Part shown: one piece after another, positions 1 to 8,797 of the stretch | How positions within the stretch are numbered: the stretch's first letter is position 1 | Layout: each line of letters starts with the position of its first letter | NCBI GenBank assembly: GCA_947625435.1 | Contig: CANQOI010000018.1 | Location: 1-39,871, forward strand | From: an uncultured Clostridia bacterium | Lineage (GTDB): Bacteria > Bacillota > Clostridia > UBA1212 > UBA1255 | Reading direction: 5' to 3' | Length of the DNA stretch: 39,871 bases | Notes under the pieces: model-generated | What the model was told of the DNA's origin: nothing | Databases searched by the model: none | The model's input: the letters and a program-made list of their open reading frames with translations, nothing else | Made by a program: the position numbers and the translations under genes

Positions 1-197
1 TCAATGTAGAGGCACTCATATTTATACGTTTTATACGTGCGCGAGCCCTCGGACGGCCGCTCCCTCCTGTATGTTTTGTATGTGATGCTCCCCTTGGGGT
101 ACCTGTTTATCTCACTTTCCTCCATAACGGCCGGCGCGGCGGCGTCCCTCATGATTGCGGCCATCAGCCTTTCATCGTCAGAAATGCGATATTTCAT
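1..197 (-). CDS. hypothetical protein, N-terminal part only (runs off the left edge)
   Basis: The reverse strand from 197 to the window edge is open for 65 codons, beginning MKYRISDDERLMAAIMRDAA, with no stop before base 1. Codon choice (AGG, ATA, TAC, GCC) matches neighbouring host genes. A good minus-strand promoter lies about 45 bases upstream (244-272), which supports a real gene. The ribosome binding site is weak (a GGAT about 13 bases before the ATG). The visible part is hydrophilic, with no signal peptide or membrane segment, and a basic tyrosine/lysine-rich stretch towards the edge. I do not recognise a family. The plus-strand frame over the same bases is judged a shadow. Confidence 0.6.
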   Translation of the reverse strand, partial: MKYRISDDERLMAAIMRDAAAPAVMEESEINRYPKGSITYKTYRRERPSEGSRTYKTYKYECLYI

Positions 198-243
198 AAA
201 ATCGATCAAATCCGGGTAAAATATTGGTAAAATTTACGCATAT

Positions 244-272
244 ATTATACCAAAAAAGCACGCGCGGGGCAA
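244..272 (-). promoter_or_regulatory. sigma-A type promoter for the left-edge gene
   Basis: On the minus strand TTGCCC (267-272) is followed after 17 bases by a perfect TATAAT (244-249). The predicted start of transcription is about 40 bases before the ATG at 197. Confidence 0.65.
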
Positions 273-491
273 CAAGAAAATCGGTGAAATCAAAAATAAA
301 TGCAATAAAACAGACAAATATTTGCACAAAACTATGCCGAAAAGTGAAATAATCATGTGCAAAAATTTCCCCGGAGCATTCGCAAAATTCCCCGCAAGAC
401 CGGTCATAACATAAAATAATTTATTTACGGCAGATATGCTTTGCCGCAAAATAACCGGTTCTCTCTTGCCCGTCGCGCTCAGCGCAGCGAT
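273..491. other. AT-rich intergenic region between divergent genes
   Basis: There is no credible reading frame, hairpin terminator or repeat in this stretch. It separates the leftward edge gene from the rightward polysaccharide locus and contains two GTGAAAT heptamers. An in-frame extension of glf upstream from 559 to 436 is hydrophobic junk without a ribosome binding site. Confidence 0.5.
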
Positions 492-520
492 TTGTATTTT
501 ACGGGCATATATGGTAAACT
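492..520 (+). promoter_or_regulatory. probable promoter of the polysaccharide locus
   Basis: TTGTAT (492-497), a 17-base spacer and TAAACT (515-520) lie about 40 bases before the proposed glf start. The match is fair, not perfect. It is the only candidate found upstream of glf. Confidence 0.45.
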
Positions 521-558
521 CAGCATCGCAAAGTTTCAGGATCGAGGGGCTGTTAACG

Positions 559-1668
559 TTGGAGTATGATTATCTGATAGTCGGGAGCGGATTGTTCGGG
601 GCGGTATTTGCACACGAAGCAGTAAAAAAGGGCAAAAAATGCCTTGTGATAGACAAAAGGAACCATACCGGAGGAAACATATACTGCGAAGAAACAGAAG
701 GAGTGACCGTGCACAGATACGGCGCGCACATATTTCACACAAGCGACAGAAAAGTGTGGGAATACGTGAACGCACTGTGCGAATTCAACAGGTACACGAA
801 CACCCCCGTGGCAAATTATAAAGGCGAGATATACGCGATGCCGTTCAACATGAACACATTCAACAAGCTTTGGGGCGTCGTGACGCCCGACGAGGCCATG
901 CGTAAAATAGAAGAACAGAGAAAGAGCGCGCCCGCACAGCCGCGCAACCTCGAAGAACAGGCCATAAGACTCGTGGGAACGGATATATACGAAAAGCTCG
1001 TCAAAGGCTACACACAGAAGCAGTGGGGCAGGAGCTGCACAGAGCTGCCCGCATTCATAATAAAGAGACTTCCCGTTCGTTTTACCTACGACAACAACTA
1101 TTTTAACGACCTGTATCAGGGGATACCGACAGAAGGATACAATAAGATAACAGAAAAACTGCTGGAAGGAGCCGACGTGAGACTCGGCGTAGACCTGAAC
1201 ATAACAGACGAGAACAGAAAATATTACATGAGCCTCGCAAAAAAGACCGTATACACGGGCACGATAGACTCATACTTCGATTACAGATACGGAGAACTCG
1301 AATACAGGAGCCTGCGCTTCGAAACAGAGACACTGAACACGCCCAACCATCAGGGCGTGGCCGTAATGAATTATACAGATGCGGAAACGCCGTATACACG
1401 CATAATAGAACACAAACACTTCGTTTTCGGGACACAGCCGCATACAGTCATAACAAAAGAATACCCCGCAAAATGGACAAGGGGCAAAGAACCCTATTAT
1501 CCCGTGAACGACGACAAGAATCAAGCGCTGTATAAAAAATATGCCGAGGACGCCTCGAAGGAGGAGAACGTTATATTCGGAGGAAGACTTGCGGAATACA
1601 GATACTATGACATGGACAAGGTCATAGCCTCGGCGCTGAAGGCGGCGGCAGCGGAGGGACTTCAATGA
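559..1668 (+). CDS. glf: UDP-galactopyranose mutase
   Basis: This flavoenzyme interconverts UDP-galactopyranose and UDP-galactofuranose, the donor for galactofuranose in cell-surface glycans. The FAD-binding GSGLFG motif sits at residues 9-14, followed by the conserved GGN and the Y-GAHIFHT segment typical of the family. The 369 residues match the usual length of about 370. I chose the TTG at 559 because AGGGG lies 9 bases upstream and the protein then starts at the first beta strand (EYDYLIVG). The longer frame from 436 adds an unrelated hydrophobic leader without a ribosome binding site. It is the first gene of the polysaccharide locus and overlaps the next gene by four bases (ATGA), implying translational coupling. 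Confidence 0.95.
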   Translation: MEYDYLIVGSGLFGAVFAHEAVKKGKKCLVIDKRNHTGGNIYCEETEGVTVHRYGAHIFHTSDRKVWEYVNALCEFNRYTNTPVANYKGEIYAMPFNMNTFNKLWGVVTPDEAMRKIEEQRKSAPAQPRNLEEQAIRLVGTDIYEKLVKGYTQKQWGRSCTELPAFIIKRLPVRFTYDNNYFNDLYQGIPTEGYNKITEKLLEGADVRLGVDLNITDENRKYYMSLAKKTVYTGTIDSYFDYRYGELEYRSLRFETETLNTPNHQGVAVMNYTDAETPYTRIIEHKHFVFGTQPHTVITKEYPAKWTRGKEPYYPVNDDKNQALYKKYAEDASKEENVIFGGRLAEYRYYDMDKVIASALKAAAAEGLQ

Positions 1669-2786
1669 GAACGACAGAACAGCAGAATCCGGCAGAGGAC
1701 CGGAACAAAAAGGGCGGCGCACCGGCCGTAAGCGTGATAATGCCCGTATACAAAGTCGAAAAATTCGTGGGCAAGGCGATAGAGAGCATACTCTCGCAGA
1801 CATTCGGCGACTTCGAATTCATAATAGTGGACGACGGGTCGCCGGACAGGAGCGGCGCGATATGCGACGAATATGCCGCCGAGGATCCGAGGATAAAAGT
1901 CATACACAAGCAGAACGGCGGCGCGCCGGAGGCAAGGAACACTGCGATAGACATAGCGCGCGGAAAATATATGTATTTCATGGATTCCGATGACTGGGCA
2001 GAGCCCGAAATGCTGGGCGACATGTACAAGCTTGCCGAGGAGCACGGCGCGCAGCTCGTGGTAACCGGCTTCTATATAGAAACATATTATGCGGCGCGGG
2101 GCTCGGAAGGGGACGAAAAATACGCCCAGATACAGACTTCGGAGGATGCGGTATACGAAAACAAGGCCGATTTCAGAAAAAACGCGTACAGGCTGTTTGA
2201 CAAAAACCTGCTTTACACGCCGTGGAACAAGCTATTCCTGTCGGAATACATTTTACAGAACGGGCTCCGCTTCCCCTCCACATGGATGGACGACTTCCCG
2301 TTCATACTTTCGGTAGTGCGCGACGCGGAAAAAGTCGTATTTTCATCAAAAGCCTATTATCATTTCCTGAGAGCGCGCGCCGAGAGTGAAACAGCAAAAT
2401 ATAAAAGCAATATGTACGAAAAACGCGAAGAAGAACACACATGGATGCTCGGATTATACCAATACTGGGACATACATGACGAAAACTCCGTTGAAATGAT
2501 ACACAGGCGCTATATAGAACGCATAATAGGCTGTATAGAAAACGTCACGAACAAGAACTGCACGCTCACCGGCAAAGAACGGAGTGCGGAAATAAGGCGC
2601 ATACTGAACAACCCGCGCATATCGGAGGCGCTTTCGATCGCAAAGCCGCGCTCAAGATACATGAAGCTCATGCTCCTGCCCGTAAAATGGAAGAGCGTGC
2701 TCCTGTGCCGTGCGGAGGGCGCAGTCATATCGCACGTAAAGAGCGGCAACGTGAAAATGTTCGCGCGCCTCAAAGCAAACAGATGA
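1665..2786 (+). CDS. glycosyltransferase family 2
   Basis: This is a GT-A fold inverting glycosyltransferase, expected to transfer a sugar from a nucleotide donor to the lipid-linked repeat unit at the cytoplasmic face of the membrane. The N-terminal VSVIMPVYK strand is followed by VDDGS at residues 55-59 and the metal-binding DSDD at 107-110. The C-terminal third is variable and basic. The ATG overlaps the glf stop and has GGAGGG upstream. At 373 residues it is normal length. The acceptor and donor cannot be read from the sequence; with glf next to it, galactofuranose transfer is possible but unproven. Confidence 0.9.
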   Translation: MRTTEQQNPAEDRNKKGGAPAVSVIMPVYKVEKFVGKAIESILSQTFGDFEFIIVDDGSPDRSGAICDEYAAEDPRIKVIHKQNGGAPEARNTAIDIARGKYMYFMDSDDWAEPEMLGDMYKLAEEHGAQLVVTGFYIETYYAARGSEGDEKYAQIQTSEDAVYENKADFRKNAYRLFDKNLLYTPWNKLFLSEYILQNGLRFPSTWMDDFPFILSVVRDAEKVVFSSKAYYHFLRARAESETAKYKSNMYEKREEEHTWMLGLYQYWDIHDENSVEMIHRRYIERIIGCIENVTNKNCTLTGKERSAEIRRILNNPRISEALSIAKPRSRYMKLMLLPVKWKSVLLCRAEGAVISHVKSGNVKMFARLKANR

Positions 2787-2806
2787 CGCAGGAGGCAGCG
2801 AGATAC

Positions 2807-3874
2807 ATGGCACCGCTCATATCACTCATAATGCCCGTATACAATACGGAAAAATATTTAAAAGAAGCCGTTGACAGCGTGCTCGCTCAGACATTTCAGG
2901 ATTTCGAGCTCATAATGGCGGACGACTGCTCTACAGACGGCAGCGCCGCGACAGCCGACAGATACGCGGAGGATCATCCCGGTAAGATACGTGTGATACA
3001 CCTCGAAAAAAACGGCGGGCCCTCAAATGCGCGCAACAGAGCGCTTGAGATCGCGTGCGGCAGATACGTGGGCTTCATGGATTCGGACGACACGATAGAA
3101 AAAGACATGCTCGAAAGGGCCGCGTCCTGCATAACGGAGCATGCCCCCGACGCGGTGATATTCGGCATGACCGAGAGATATTACGCACAGGACGGCAGCC
3201 TTAAATATACAAAAAAGATAGTGATGCCGTGCAACGGGCTGCTTGACAGGGAAGGGCTCAGAAGGAGCATGATACAGCTCGAAGAGCGCACGCTCTACGG
3301 CTACACGTGCAATAAATTTTACAGGCTGGACAGAATAAAAAAATGCGGCATAAAGTATGAGAAACTGCGCCTGCTCGAGGATACGGTATTCAATATAGAA
3401 TATTTTAACGACGCCGAAAACGCATATATAGTATCATATGCGCCGTACAATTACGCAAGAAGGATAGAAAACAGCGTAACATCGCAGTTCGTGCCGGAAT
3501 ACTATGAGCTTCACACCATGAAGGTGCGCAGGATTTACGGGCAGTATGAATACTGGAACATGTGCACGCCCGAGGTAAAGCGCATACTCGGGAACATTTA
3601 CGTAAGGTATACGCTGTCGGCGCTCCAGAGGAACTGCGACAGGCGCGCCGCCATGAAGCATAAAGACAGAAAGGCATTTCTCAAAGAGCAGTACGGATCC
3701 GTGCTTTATGCCGATCTCGCGGAGTCCTGCAGGCCCGGGAACAGGCTCATAGGGATATTTGCCGCACTTTACAGGAAAAAGCTGACGGGACTGTCCCTCA
3801 TGTACGCAAGAGCCGTATATATCGCCAAGAACAGATTGCCCGTGCTGTTCGCGAGGTTTAAGCAGAACGGCTGA
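2807..3874 (+). CDS. glycosyltransferase family 2
   Basis: This is a second GT2 enzyme of the locus. It starts directly with the catalytic domain (PLISLIMPVYN), with DDCS at residues 39-42 and the DSDD motif at about 92-95. I chose ATG 2807 because AGGAGG (2790-2795) lies 11 bases upstream. An in-frame ATG at 2783 overlaps the previous stop but has no ribosome binding site, so starting there is the alternative. Length is 355 residues. The tail is rich in Arg, Lys and Tyr, as in the neighbouring transferases, which suggests membrane-peripheral attachment. Donor and acceptor are unknown. Confidence 0.9.
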   Translation: MAPLISLIMPVYNTEKYLKEAVDSVLAQTFQDFELIMADDCSTDGSAATADRYAEDHPGKIRVIHLEKNGGPSNARNRALEIACGRYVGFMDSDDTIEKDMLERAASCITEHAPDAVIFGMTERYYAQDGSLKYTKKIVMPCNGLLDREGLRRSMIQLEERTLYGYTCNKFYRLDRIKKCGIKYEKLRLLEDTVFNIEYFNDAENAYIVSYAPYNYARRIENSVTSQFVPEYYELHTMKVRRIYGQYEYWNMCTPEVKRILGNIYVRYTLSALQRNCDRRAAMKHKDRKAFLKEQYGSVLYADLAESCRPGNRLIGIFAALYRKKLTGLSLMYARAVYIAKNRLPVLFARFKQNG

Positions 3875-3902
3875 AGATGCGGCGGCGCGGGTGCCCCGCA
3901 GG

Positions 3903-3931
3903 TTGATTTTGCACCCCGCATATGATAGTAT
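3903..3931 (+). promoter_or_regulatory. internal promoter within the polysaccharide locus
   Basis: TTGATT (3903-3908), a 17-base spacer and TAGTAT (3926-3931) lie in the 91-base gap between the second and third glycosyltransferases, the widest gap in the locus. Transcription from here would cover the last six genes, from 3966 to ugd. Confidence 0.6.
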
Positions 3932-3965
3932 ATCGTTCATTCCGTTACCGAAAGGAGCGCTTGCC

Positions 3966-4964
3966 GTGGATGCGGTCTTATCCGTTGTAATACCGTGCTA
4001 TAATGTGGAAAAGTATATCGATAAATGCCTCTCGTCCTTTTCGGATGAACGCTTCGCGGGGCTTCTCGATGTCATGATAGTGAATGACGGCTCGCAGGAT
4101 TCGACAGAGGATATAGCCCGCAGATATGCGGAGGCTCATCCGGATATATTCAGACTCATAAATAAAGAAAACGGCGGGCACGGCTCTGCCGTGAACACGG
4201 GAATAGAAAACGCCCGCGGCCGATATTTCAGGATAGTTGACGGCGACGACTGGATAAACACGGACAACATGGTGCGCCTGCTCGATATACTGAGCAAAAC
4301 GGATTCGGATCTCGTAGTGGACGAGAAAAGGGAAGTCCACATGGTCACGGGAGATTCCGAGCACATCACTCTGCCGGATTGGGTGCGCGAAGGCAGCCGG
4401 CTCGATTTCGAGAGCATATGCAACCTAAACGATATATGTACTTATATCATGCTGCACACGCTCAGCGTCAGGACAGAGATACTGAGGGAGCACGGTATAC
4501 GCCTTCAGGAGCATATATTTTACGTCGATATCGAATTTATAATAAAATCCACAATGGAGGCGCGCACGATAGAATTTCACCGCATAGAGATATATCAGTA
4601 TCTCGTGGGAAACGCCGATCAGAGTGTGAGCGCCGCGAACTATGTGAAGAGATATGCGCACCATTATCAGGTGACGAAGGAGCTCATAAGGTATGCCGCC
4701 GCAAAGGAAGCCGTCGGTGAAATGAAGCGCTACCTCGACAGGCGCGTATGCCTTGTAATAAATACGCACATGAACATATGCCTTATATTCAATAAGGACA
4801 GAAAGCAGGGGCTTGAACAGGCGAAGGAATTCAGACGTTATCTCAAGGGCGCATCCCCTTCGTATTATAAGGCGACACGAAAAAGATATGCAGAGGCCCG
4901 CGTTCTCCATGCACTCGGAGTTGACTATGACGGACTTGAAAGAATGATGAGAAGAAAGGCATGA
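3966..4964 (+). CDS. glycosyltransferase family 2
   Basis: This is a third GT2 enzyme, 332 residues. The catalytic domain opens with VLSVVIPCYN; NDGS is at residues 40-43 and the metal site is VDGDDW at about 91-96, rather than the DSDD of its two upstream neighbours. The start is GTG at 3966, with AAAGGAG eight bases before it. The in-frame ATG at 3891 would put the promoter inside the coding region. The divergence of its DxD region from the other three suggests a different donor sugar. Its own promoter lies at 3903-3931. Confidence 0.88.
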   Translation: MDAVLSVVIPCYNVEKYIDKCLSSFSDERFAGLLDVMIVNDGSQDSTEDIARRYAEAHPDIFRLINKENGGHGSAVNTGIENARGRYFRIVDGDDWINTDNMVRLLDILSKTDSDLVVDEKREVHMVTGDSEHITLPDWVREGSRLDFESICNLNDICTYIMLHTLSVRTEILREHGIRLQEHIFYVDIEFIIKSTMEARTIEFHRIEIYQYLVGNADQSVSAANYVKRYAHHYQVTKELIRYAAAKEAVGEMKRYLDRRVCLVINTHMNICLIFNKDRKQGLEQAKEFRRYLKGASPSYYKATRKRYAEARVLHALGVDYDGLERMMRRKA

Positions 4965-4980
4965 AGAACAAAACGGTAAA

Positions 4981-6054
4981 ATGAAGATATCTGTTATTAT
5001 TCCGGTCTATAATGCTGAAAAATATATCCCCGTATGCGCCGGGGCTCTTTTGGGGCAGACATACGGAGATCTTGAGATAATATTCGTAAACGACGGATCC
5101 TCGGACAGATCGTATGAGCTCTGCCTTGAATGCGCCGCCGCGGCCGCCGGGAGCGGCAAGGAAGTAAAGGTGATAGACAAGAGCAGGAGCGAGGGAGCGG
5201 GCCCCGCCAGGAACAGCGGACTTGACGCTGCCACGGGAGACTATATAATGTTCCTGGACGCCGACGATGTGCCCCTTCCCGAAATGGCGGAGAAGCTTTT
5301 GAGCGCCGCGGTCGAAAGCGGCTGCGACGTATGCGTCTGCGGGTACGAGACATTCGTGGAGGGATCGGAAAACGCGGAGCATGAGATACTGCGCCCGGGC
5401 ACGCATAAATACGTCACAAAAGACGAAGTGAGAGATTTCTTCACCGGATATTTTCCGGAGGGAATAGCCGGGTACTTATGGAATAAGATATACAGAGCGT
5501 CCGTCATAAGAGAAAACAACATACGTTTTCCCGACATGAGACGGCTCCAGGACGGCATGTTCAATGTGAGCTTTTTCGGCGCGGCGGTATCGTGCTGCAC
5601 GATAGACGATGTGTTATACAGATACAGGCTGAACGCGCAGACCGACATGTTCAGAAAGTGCCCGCCGGATTATTACGACCTCATAAAGCGCTTCGCGGAG
5701 AACTATATTGAAGTGAAGAAAAGCTGGGGCATAGGCGGAGACCGTAAAATAAATGATTTCTTCCTGAATGAGACGGGTACGTGCATTGAGAACACCGTAT
5801 CGCCGCAGTGGGATATGAGCCGCGGCGAAAGAAAAGAATACATGAAGCGCCTTTCGGACGACATTTTTCTTAAAAATATATTCATATCCGGAGATCACGA
5901 GATAGGAAGATACAGAAAAATGCTCATAAAGCTCACATTGAAAAAACATTTCGGGACGTCTATAATTGCGGTGCGCTTCAAGACGCGTTTCAAGATGACA
6001 TTTAAGCGCGCATTTTATTATGTGAAAAGGACAGCGGGGAATGGAAAGATTTAA
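4981..6054 (+). CDS. glycosyltransferase family 2
   Basis: This is a fourth GT2 enzyme, 357 residues. It begins MKISVIIPVYN, with NDGS at residues 37-40 and the metal-binding LDADD at 92-96. The ATG at 4981 has only a weak ribosome binding site; the previous gene ends 16 bases upstream, so re-initiation is likely. The C-terminus is a strongly basic stretch (Lys/Arg/Phe), suggesting contact with the membrane. It overlaps the polymerase gene by 14 bases. The sugar transferred is not predictable. Confidence 0.88.
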   Translation: MKISVIIPVYNAEKYIPVCAGALLGQTYGDLEIIFVNDGSSDRSYELCLECAAAAAGSGKEVKVIDKSRSEGAGPARNSGLDAATGDYIMFLDADDVPLPEMAEKLLSAAVESGCDVCVCGYETFVEGSENAEHEILRPGTHKYVTKDEVRDFFTGYFPEGIAGYLWNKIYRASVIRENNIRFPDMRRLQDGMFNVSFFGAAVSCCTIDDVLYRYRLNAQTDMFRKCPPDYYDLIKRFAENYIEVKKSWGIGGDRKINDFFLNETGTCIENTVSPQWDMSRGERKEYMKRLSDDIFLKNIFISGDHEIGRYRKMLIKLTLKKHFGTSIIAVRFKTRFKMTFKRAFYYVKRTAGNGKI

Positions 6055-7459
6055 GAAAGTGATCGACGGCTGCCTCAGCGCGACCGTATTTAAGATATTG
6101 ATCGTTATCATAACTATGGCGATATCCGTGCCGTTTGTACACATGGCGGTGGGATCGTACGTCAAGTTGGTGCTCATTTACGGATTCGCCGTGATATGCT
6201 GGGGCATAGTGAGAAAAAATTACAGAGATTTCGTCAAGGATAAGCTGAACCTGCTGCTTGCGGCATTCGCGGTATCGTATCTGATAACGATATTGATAAA
6301 TTATAAGCTCAATTTTTTCGAGAACATAAAGGATCTTGCATATATGGCGGTATTTTTTGCCCTCCTGTACGTAAGGAGCGAAGGCAAAGAGCTTAAGTCC
6401 CTGATAAAGGAGATGAAGGTCGTTTCCGGAGTCGTCATATCATGCACATTTGTACTGTCCCTCGCATCGTTTGCCATGTACATCCTCCTCATTGAGGGCC
6501 ATTATATGACGGAAAACGGATTCATGTATTACGGCATGTACGAAAACCGTCTGTGGGGAGTCTATAATGCAAATACAGGCTCCACTCTGAACGGCATATC
6601 CATACTCCTTTCTCTCGGGTTCATATGCGCGGATAAAAAGAAGGTCATAGCCGTGATACTCAATTCCGTGAACATACTCCTTCAGTTCTGCTGCCTTATA
6701 CTTACCGGCTCGAGAGCCGCGCTTTATACAGTGACACTGCTCGTGAGCATACTCGTATTCATATATACGGTCAGGCTAATACTGAACAAAAAGGGCCGCG
6801 CGGGTATCGGCGGCGCGGCTGTTTCGGCATGTGCGGCTCTGGTCACGGTGTCCGTATGCGTGGGATGCTCGAGCCTTGCAAAATACGGCCTTTCGTACCT
6901 GCCGGGAGCGGCCTCCGATCTGAGAGCCGAAATATTCGGGGAGTCCGAGGATCAGATACAGGAGGAAGAAGGCAGATACAACCTGGACAGGATGGAAGAG
7001 ATAGAGGAGAGGGACGGCGGCTTTTTCAACGGCAGAACGGACATATGGGAGGCCTGTATCAAGAGCCTCCGCGGGAACGTGCTGTTCGGGGTATCGCGTG
7101 AAAATGTGGTGGAGGAAGCCGGCGTTTATTTAAGAGGCAGTCACTGGCTGGACAATCTCAAAATAGGCGGCCCCCACAGCATATATGTGTGCATACTCAT
7201 ATCGTCCGGACTGATAGGCCTTATCATAATGATGGAATTTGCCGTTTTTTCTCTGCGGAGGGGCATAAAAGCGGTGGCCCGCAATATAAAGACTGTGAAT
7301 ATTTGGATGATAACAGCGTTACTCATAACGGTATTCTTCTTTATAACCGAGATCGTCGAAGCCAGGATAATGTATCAGGTGAACGTATTCTACGCTCTGT
7401 TCTGGATATACTGCGGGTATATGAATGCAATACCCCGTAAAATGAATGTGGGCGGGTGA
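6041..7459 (+). CDS. wzy: Wzy-like polysaccharide polymerase / O-antigen ligase family membrane protein
   Basis: This is a polytopic membrane protein of 472 residues with about ten hydrophobic segments and one large external loop between roughly residues 285 and 370. That layout is typical of Wzy polymerases and WaaL-type ligases. The loop contains NGRTDIWEACI and later GGPHSIYVCILISSGL, resembling the conserved Arg- and His-containing loop of the O-antigen ligase family. It would join lipid-linked repeat units outside the membrane. The start overlaps the upstream transferase. Between flippase and transferase genes a polymerase is the expected role, but polymerase and ligase cannot be separated on sequence alone. 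Confidence 0.8.
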   Translation: MERFKKVIDGCLSATVFKILIVIITMAISVPFVHMAVGSYVKLVLIYGFAVICWGIVRKNYRDFVKDKLNLLLAAFAVSYLITILINYKLNFFENIKDLAYMAVFFALLYVRSEGKELKSLIKEMKVVSGVVISCTFVLSLASFAMYILLIEGHYMTENGFMYYGMYENRLWGVYNANTGSTLNGISILLSLGFICADKKKVIAVILNSVNILLQFCCLILTGSRAALYTVTLLVSILVFIYTVRLILNKKGRAGIGGAAVSACAALVTVSVCVGCSSLAKYGLSYLPGAASDLRAEIFGESEDQIQEEEGRYNLDRMEEIEERDGGFFNGRTDIWEACIKSLRGNVLFGVSRENVVEEAGVYLRGSHWLDNLKIGGPHSIYVCILISSGLIGLIIMMEFAVFSLRRGIKAVARNIKTVNIWMITALLITVFFFITEIVEARIMYQVNVFYALFWIYCGYMNAIPRKMNVGG

Positions 7460-8772
7460 TCCCCATTAAAACTCCGGTCAGGATAAAGAACATAAGGAAC
7501 ATACTCAATAATAAAACGGTACAGAACGCCAAATGGATGATAGCCGAACAGTTGGTGCAGATGGTGATATCCGTCATACTGGGAGTCCTTACCGCGCGTT
7601 ATCTCGGCCCGTCCAATTACGGAATAATCAATTACTGCTCGGCATACGTCATATTTTTCTCCACTGTGTGCACTCTGGGTCTTGAGGGCGTCATAATAAA
7701 GGAAATGGTGAATGACCGCGACGAAGAGGGCATAATAACAGGTACGGGCATCGTGATGCGCCTTGCCGCGAGCCTTTTGTCCATAGCGTCCATACTCGTG
7801 ATACTTCTGATCACCGATCCCGGCAATACGCTGGTGCTCAAGGTGGCTTTCCTGCAGTCGCTCGTAATGGCATTCAAAGCCTTTGAGATAATCGATTACT
7901 GGTTCCAGTCATATCTCAAGTCAAAATATGTGGCCATATTGAAATCGATATCATATTTTCTGGTGGCAATATATAAGATATATATACTCGCCGCGGGAAA
8001 GAGCGTGGAATGGTTCGCGTTCAGCACATCTCTGGATTTTCTGCTCATAGCAGTCATGATATTGATCGCCTACTGCGCCAAGGGAGGCAAAAGGCTCGGC
8101 TTCTCAATGAAGACAGCCGTAAGGCTCATAAAGCAGAGCTATCATTTTATACTGTCCGGCATAATAATAACCGTGTATACGCAAATGGATAAGATAATGA
8201 TAAGGCATATGATGAATGAGACGTACGTCGGGCTGTACTCCGCGGCTCTCACGATATGCAATTATTGGATACTCGTGCCCGCGGCTATAATAAATTCCGC
8301 CCGTCCTACCATAATGGAATATAAAAAGGACGGCAATGAGGAAATGTATTTAAAGCGGATAAAACAGCTTTACGCCGTGCTCATATGGGCGGGCATCGCC
8401 GTGTCTCTCGTCATATCGCTCCTTTCGAGATTTATAATAAACATACTTTATGATGAGCAGTATGCGCCCGCGTCGGCATCCCTTGCCATCGCTATATGGT
8501 ATACTACATTTTCCACGCTGGGAACGGCGAGAGGCATATGGCTCGTGTGCGAGGACAAGAACAGGTATGTAAAGAACTGCGTCATATGGGGCGCTGTATT
8601 GAACGTGGCGCTCAATTATGCTTTCATACCCGTATGGGGAATAAACGGCGCCGCGGCGGCGACGCTCATAACACAGATATTCAATGCATTGATAGCGCCG
8701 CTTTTTTACAGGGATATACGCGTGCATACGAAATATATCGCGCAGGCGTTCCTGCTCAAAGGCGTAAAATGA
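7456..8772 (+). CDS. wzx: Wzx-type lipid-linked oligosaccharide flippase
   Basis: This is a 438-residue polysaccharide biosynthesis export protein of the MOP/MATE superfamily. It has about twelve hydrophobic segments and the usual N-terminal signature LTARYLGPSNYGIINY. It is expected to move the undecaprenyl-linked repeat unit across the membrane to the Wzy-like polymerase encoded just upstream. The start is GTG at 7456, overlapping the polymerase stop, so the two are translationally coupled. The presence of both genes indicates the Wzx/Wzy route instead of an ABC-transporter route. No initiating phosphoglycosyltransferase or chain-length regulator is in the window. Confidence 0.9.
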   Translation: MIPIKTPVRIKNIRNILNNKTVQNAKWMIAEQLVQMVISVILGVLTARYLGPSNYGIINYCSAYVIFFSTVCTLGLEGVIIKEMVNDRDEEGIITGTGIVMRLAASLLSIASILVILLITDPGNTLVLKVAFLQSLVMAFKAFEIIDYWFQSYLKSKYVAILKSISYFLVAIYKIYILAAGKSVEWFAFSTSLDFLLIAVMILIAYCAKGGKRLGFSMKTAVRLIKQSYHFILSGIIITVYTQMDKIMIRHMMNETYVGLYSAALTICNYWILVPAAIINSARPTIMEYKKDGNEEMYLKRIKQLYAVLIWAGIAVSLVISLLSRFIINILYDEQYAPASASLAIAIWYTTFSTLGTARGIWLVCEDKNRYVKNCVIWGAVLNVALNYAFIPVWGINGAAAATLITQIFNALIAPLFYRDIRVHTKYIAQAFLLKGVK

Positions 8773-8797
8773 GCGCATAAAGGAGGCTGCTTTTTAA

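Noticed and set aside
436-558. Longer N-terminus of glf from ATG 436
   Set aside because: It would add a hydrophobic leader before the FAD-binding strand and span the predicted promoter; the TTG at 559 has a good ribosome binding site.
1270-1803. Minus-strand frame of 177 codons opposite glf
   Set aside because: Cys/Arg/Phe-rich shadow of a well recognised gene; no start context.
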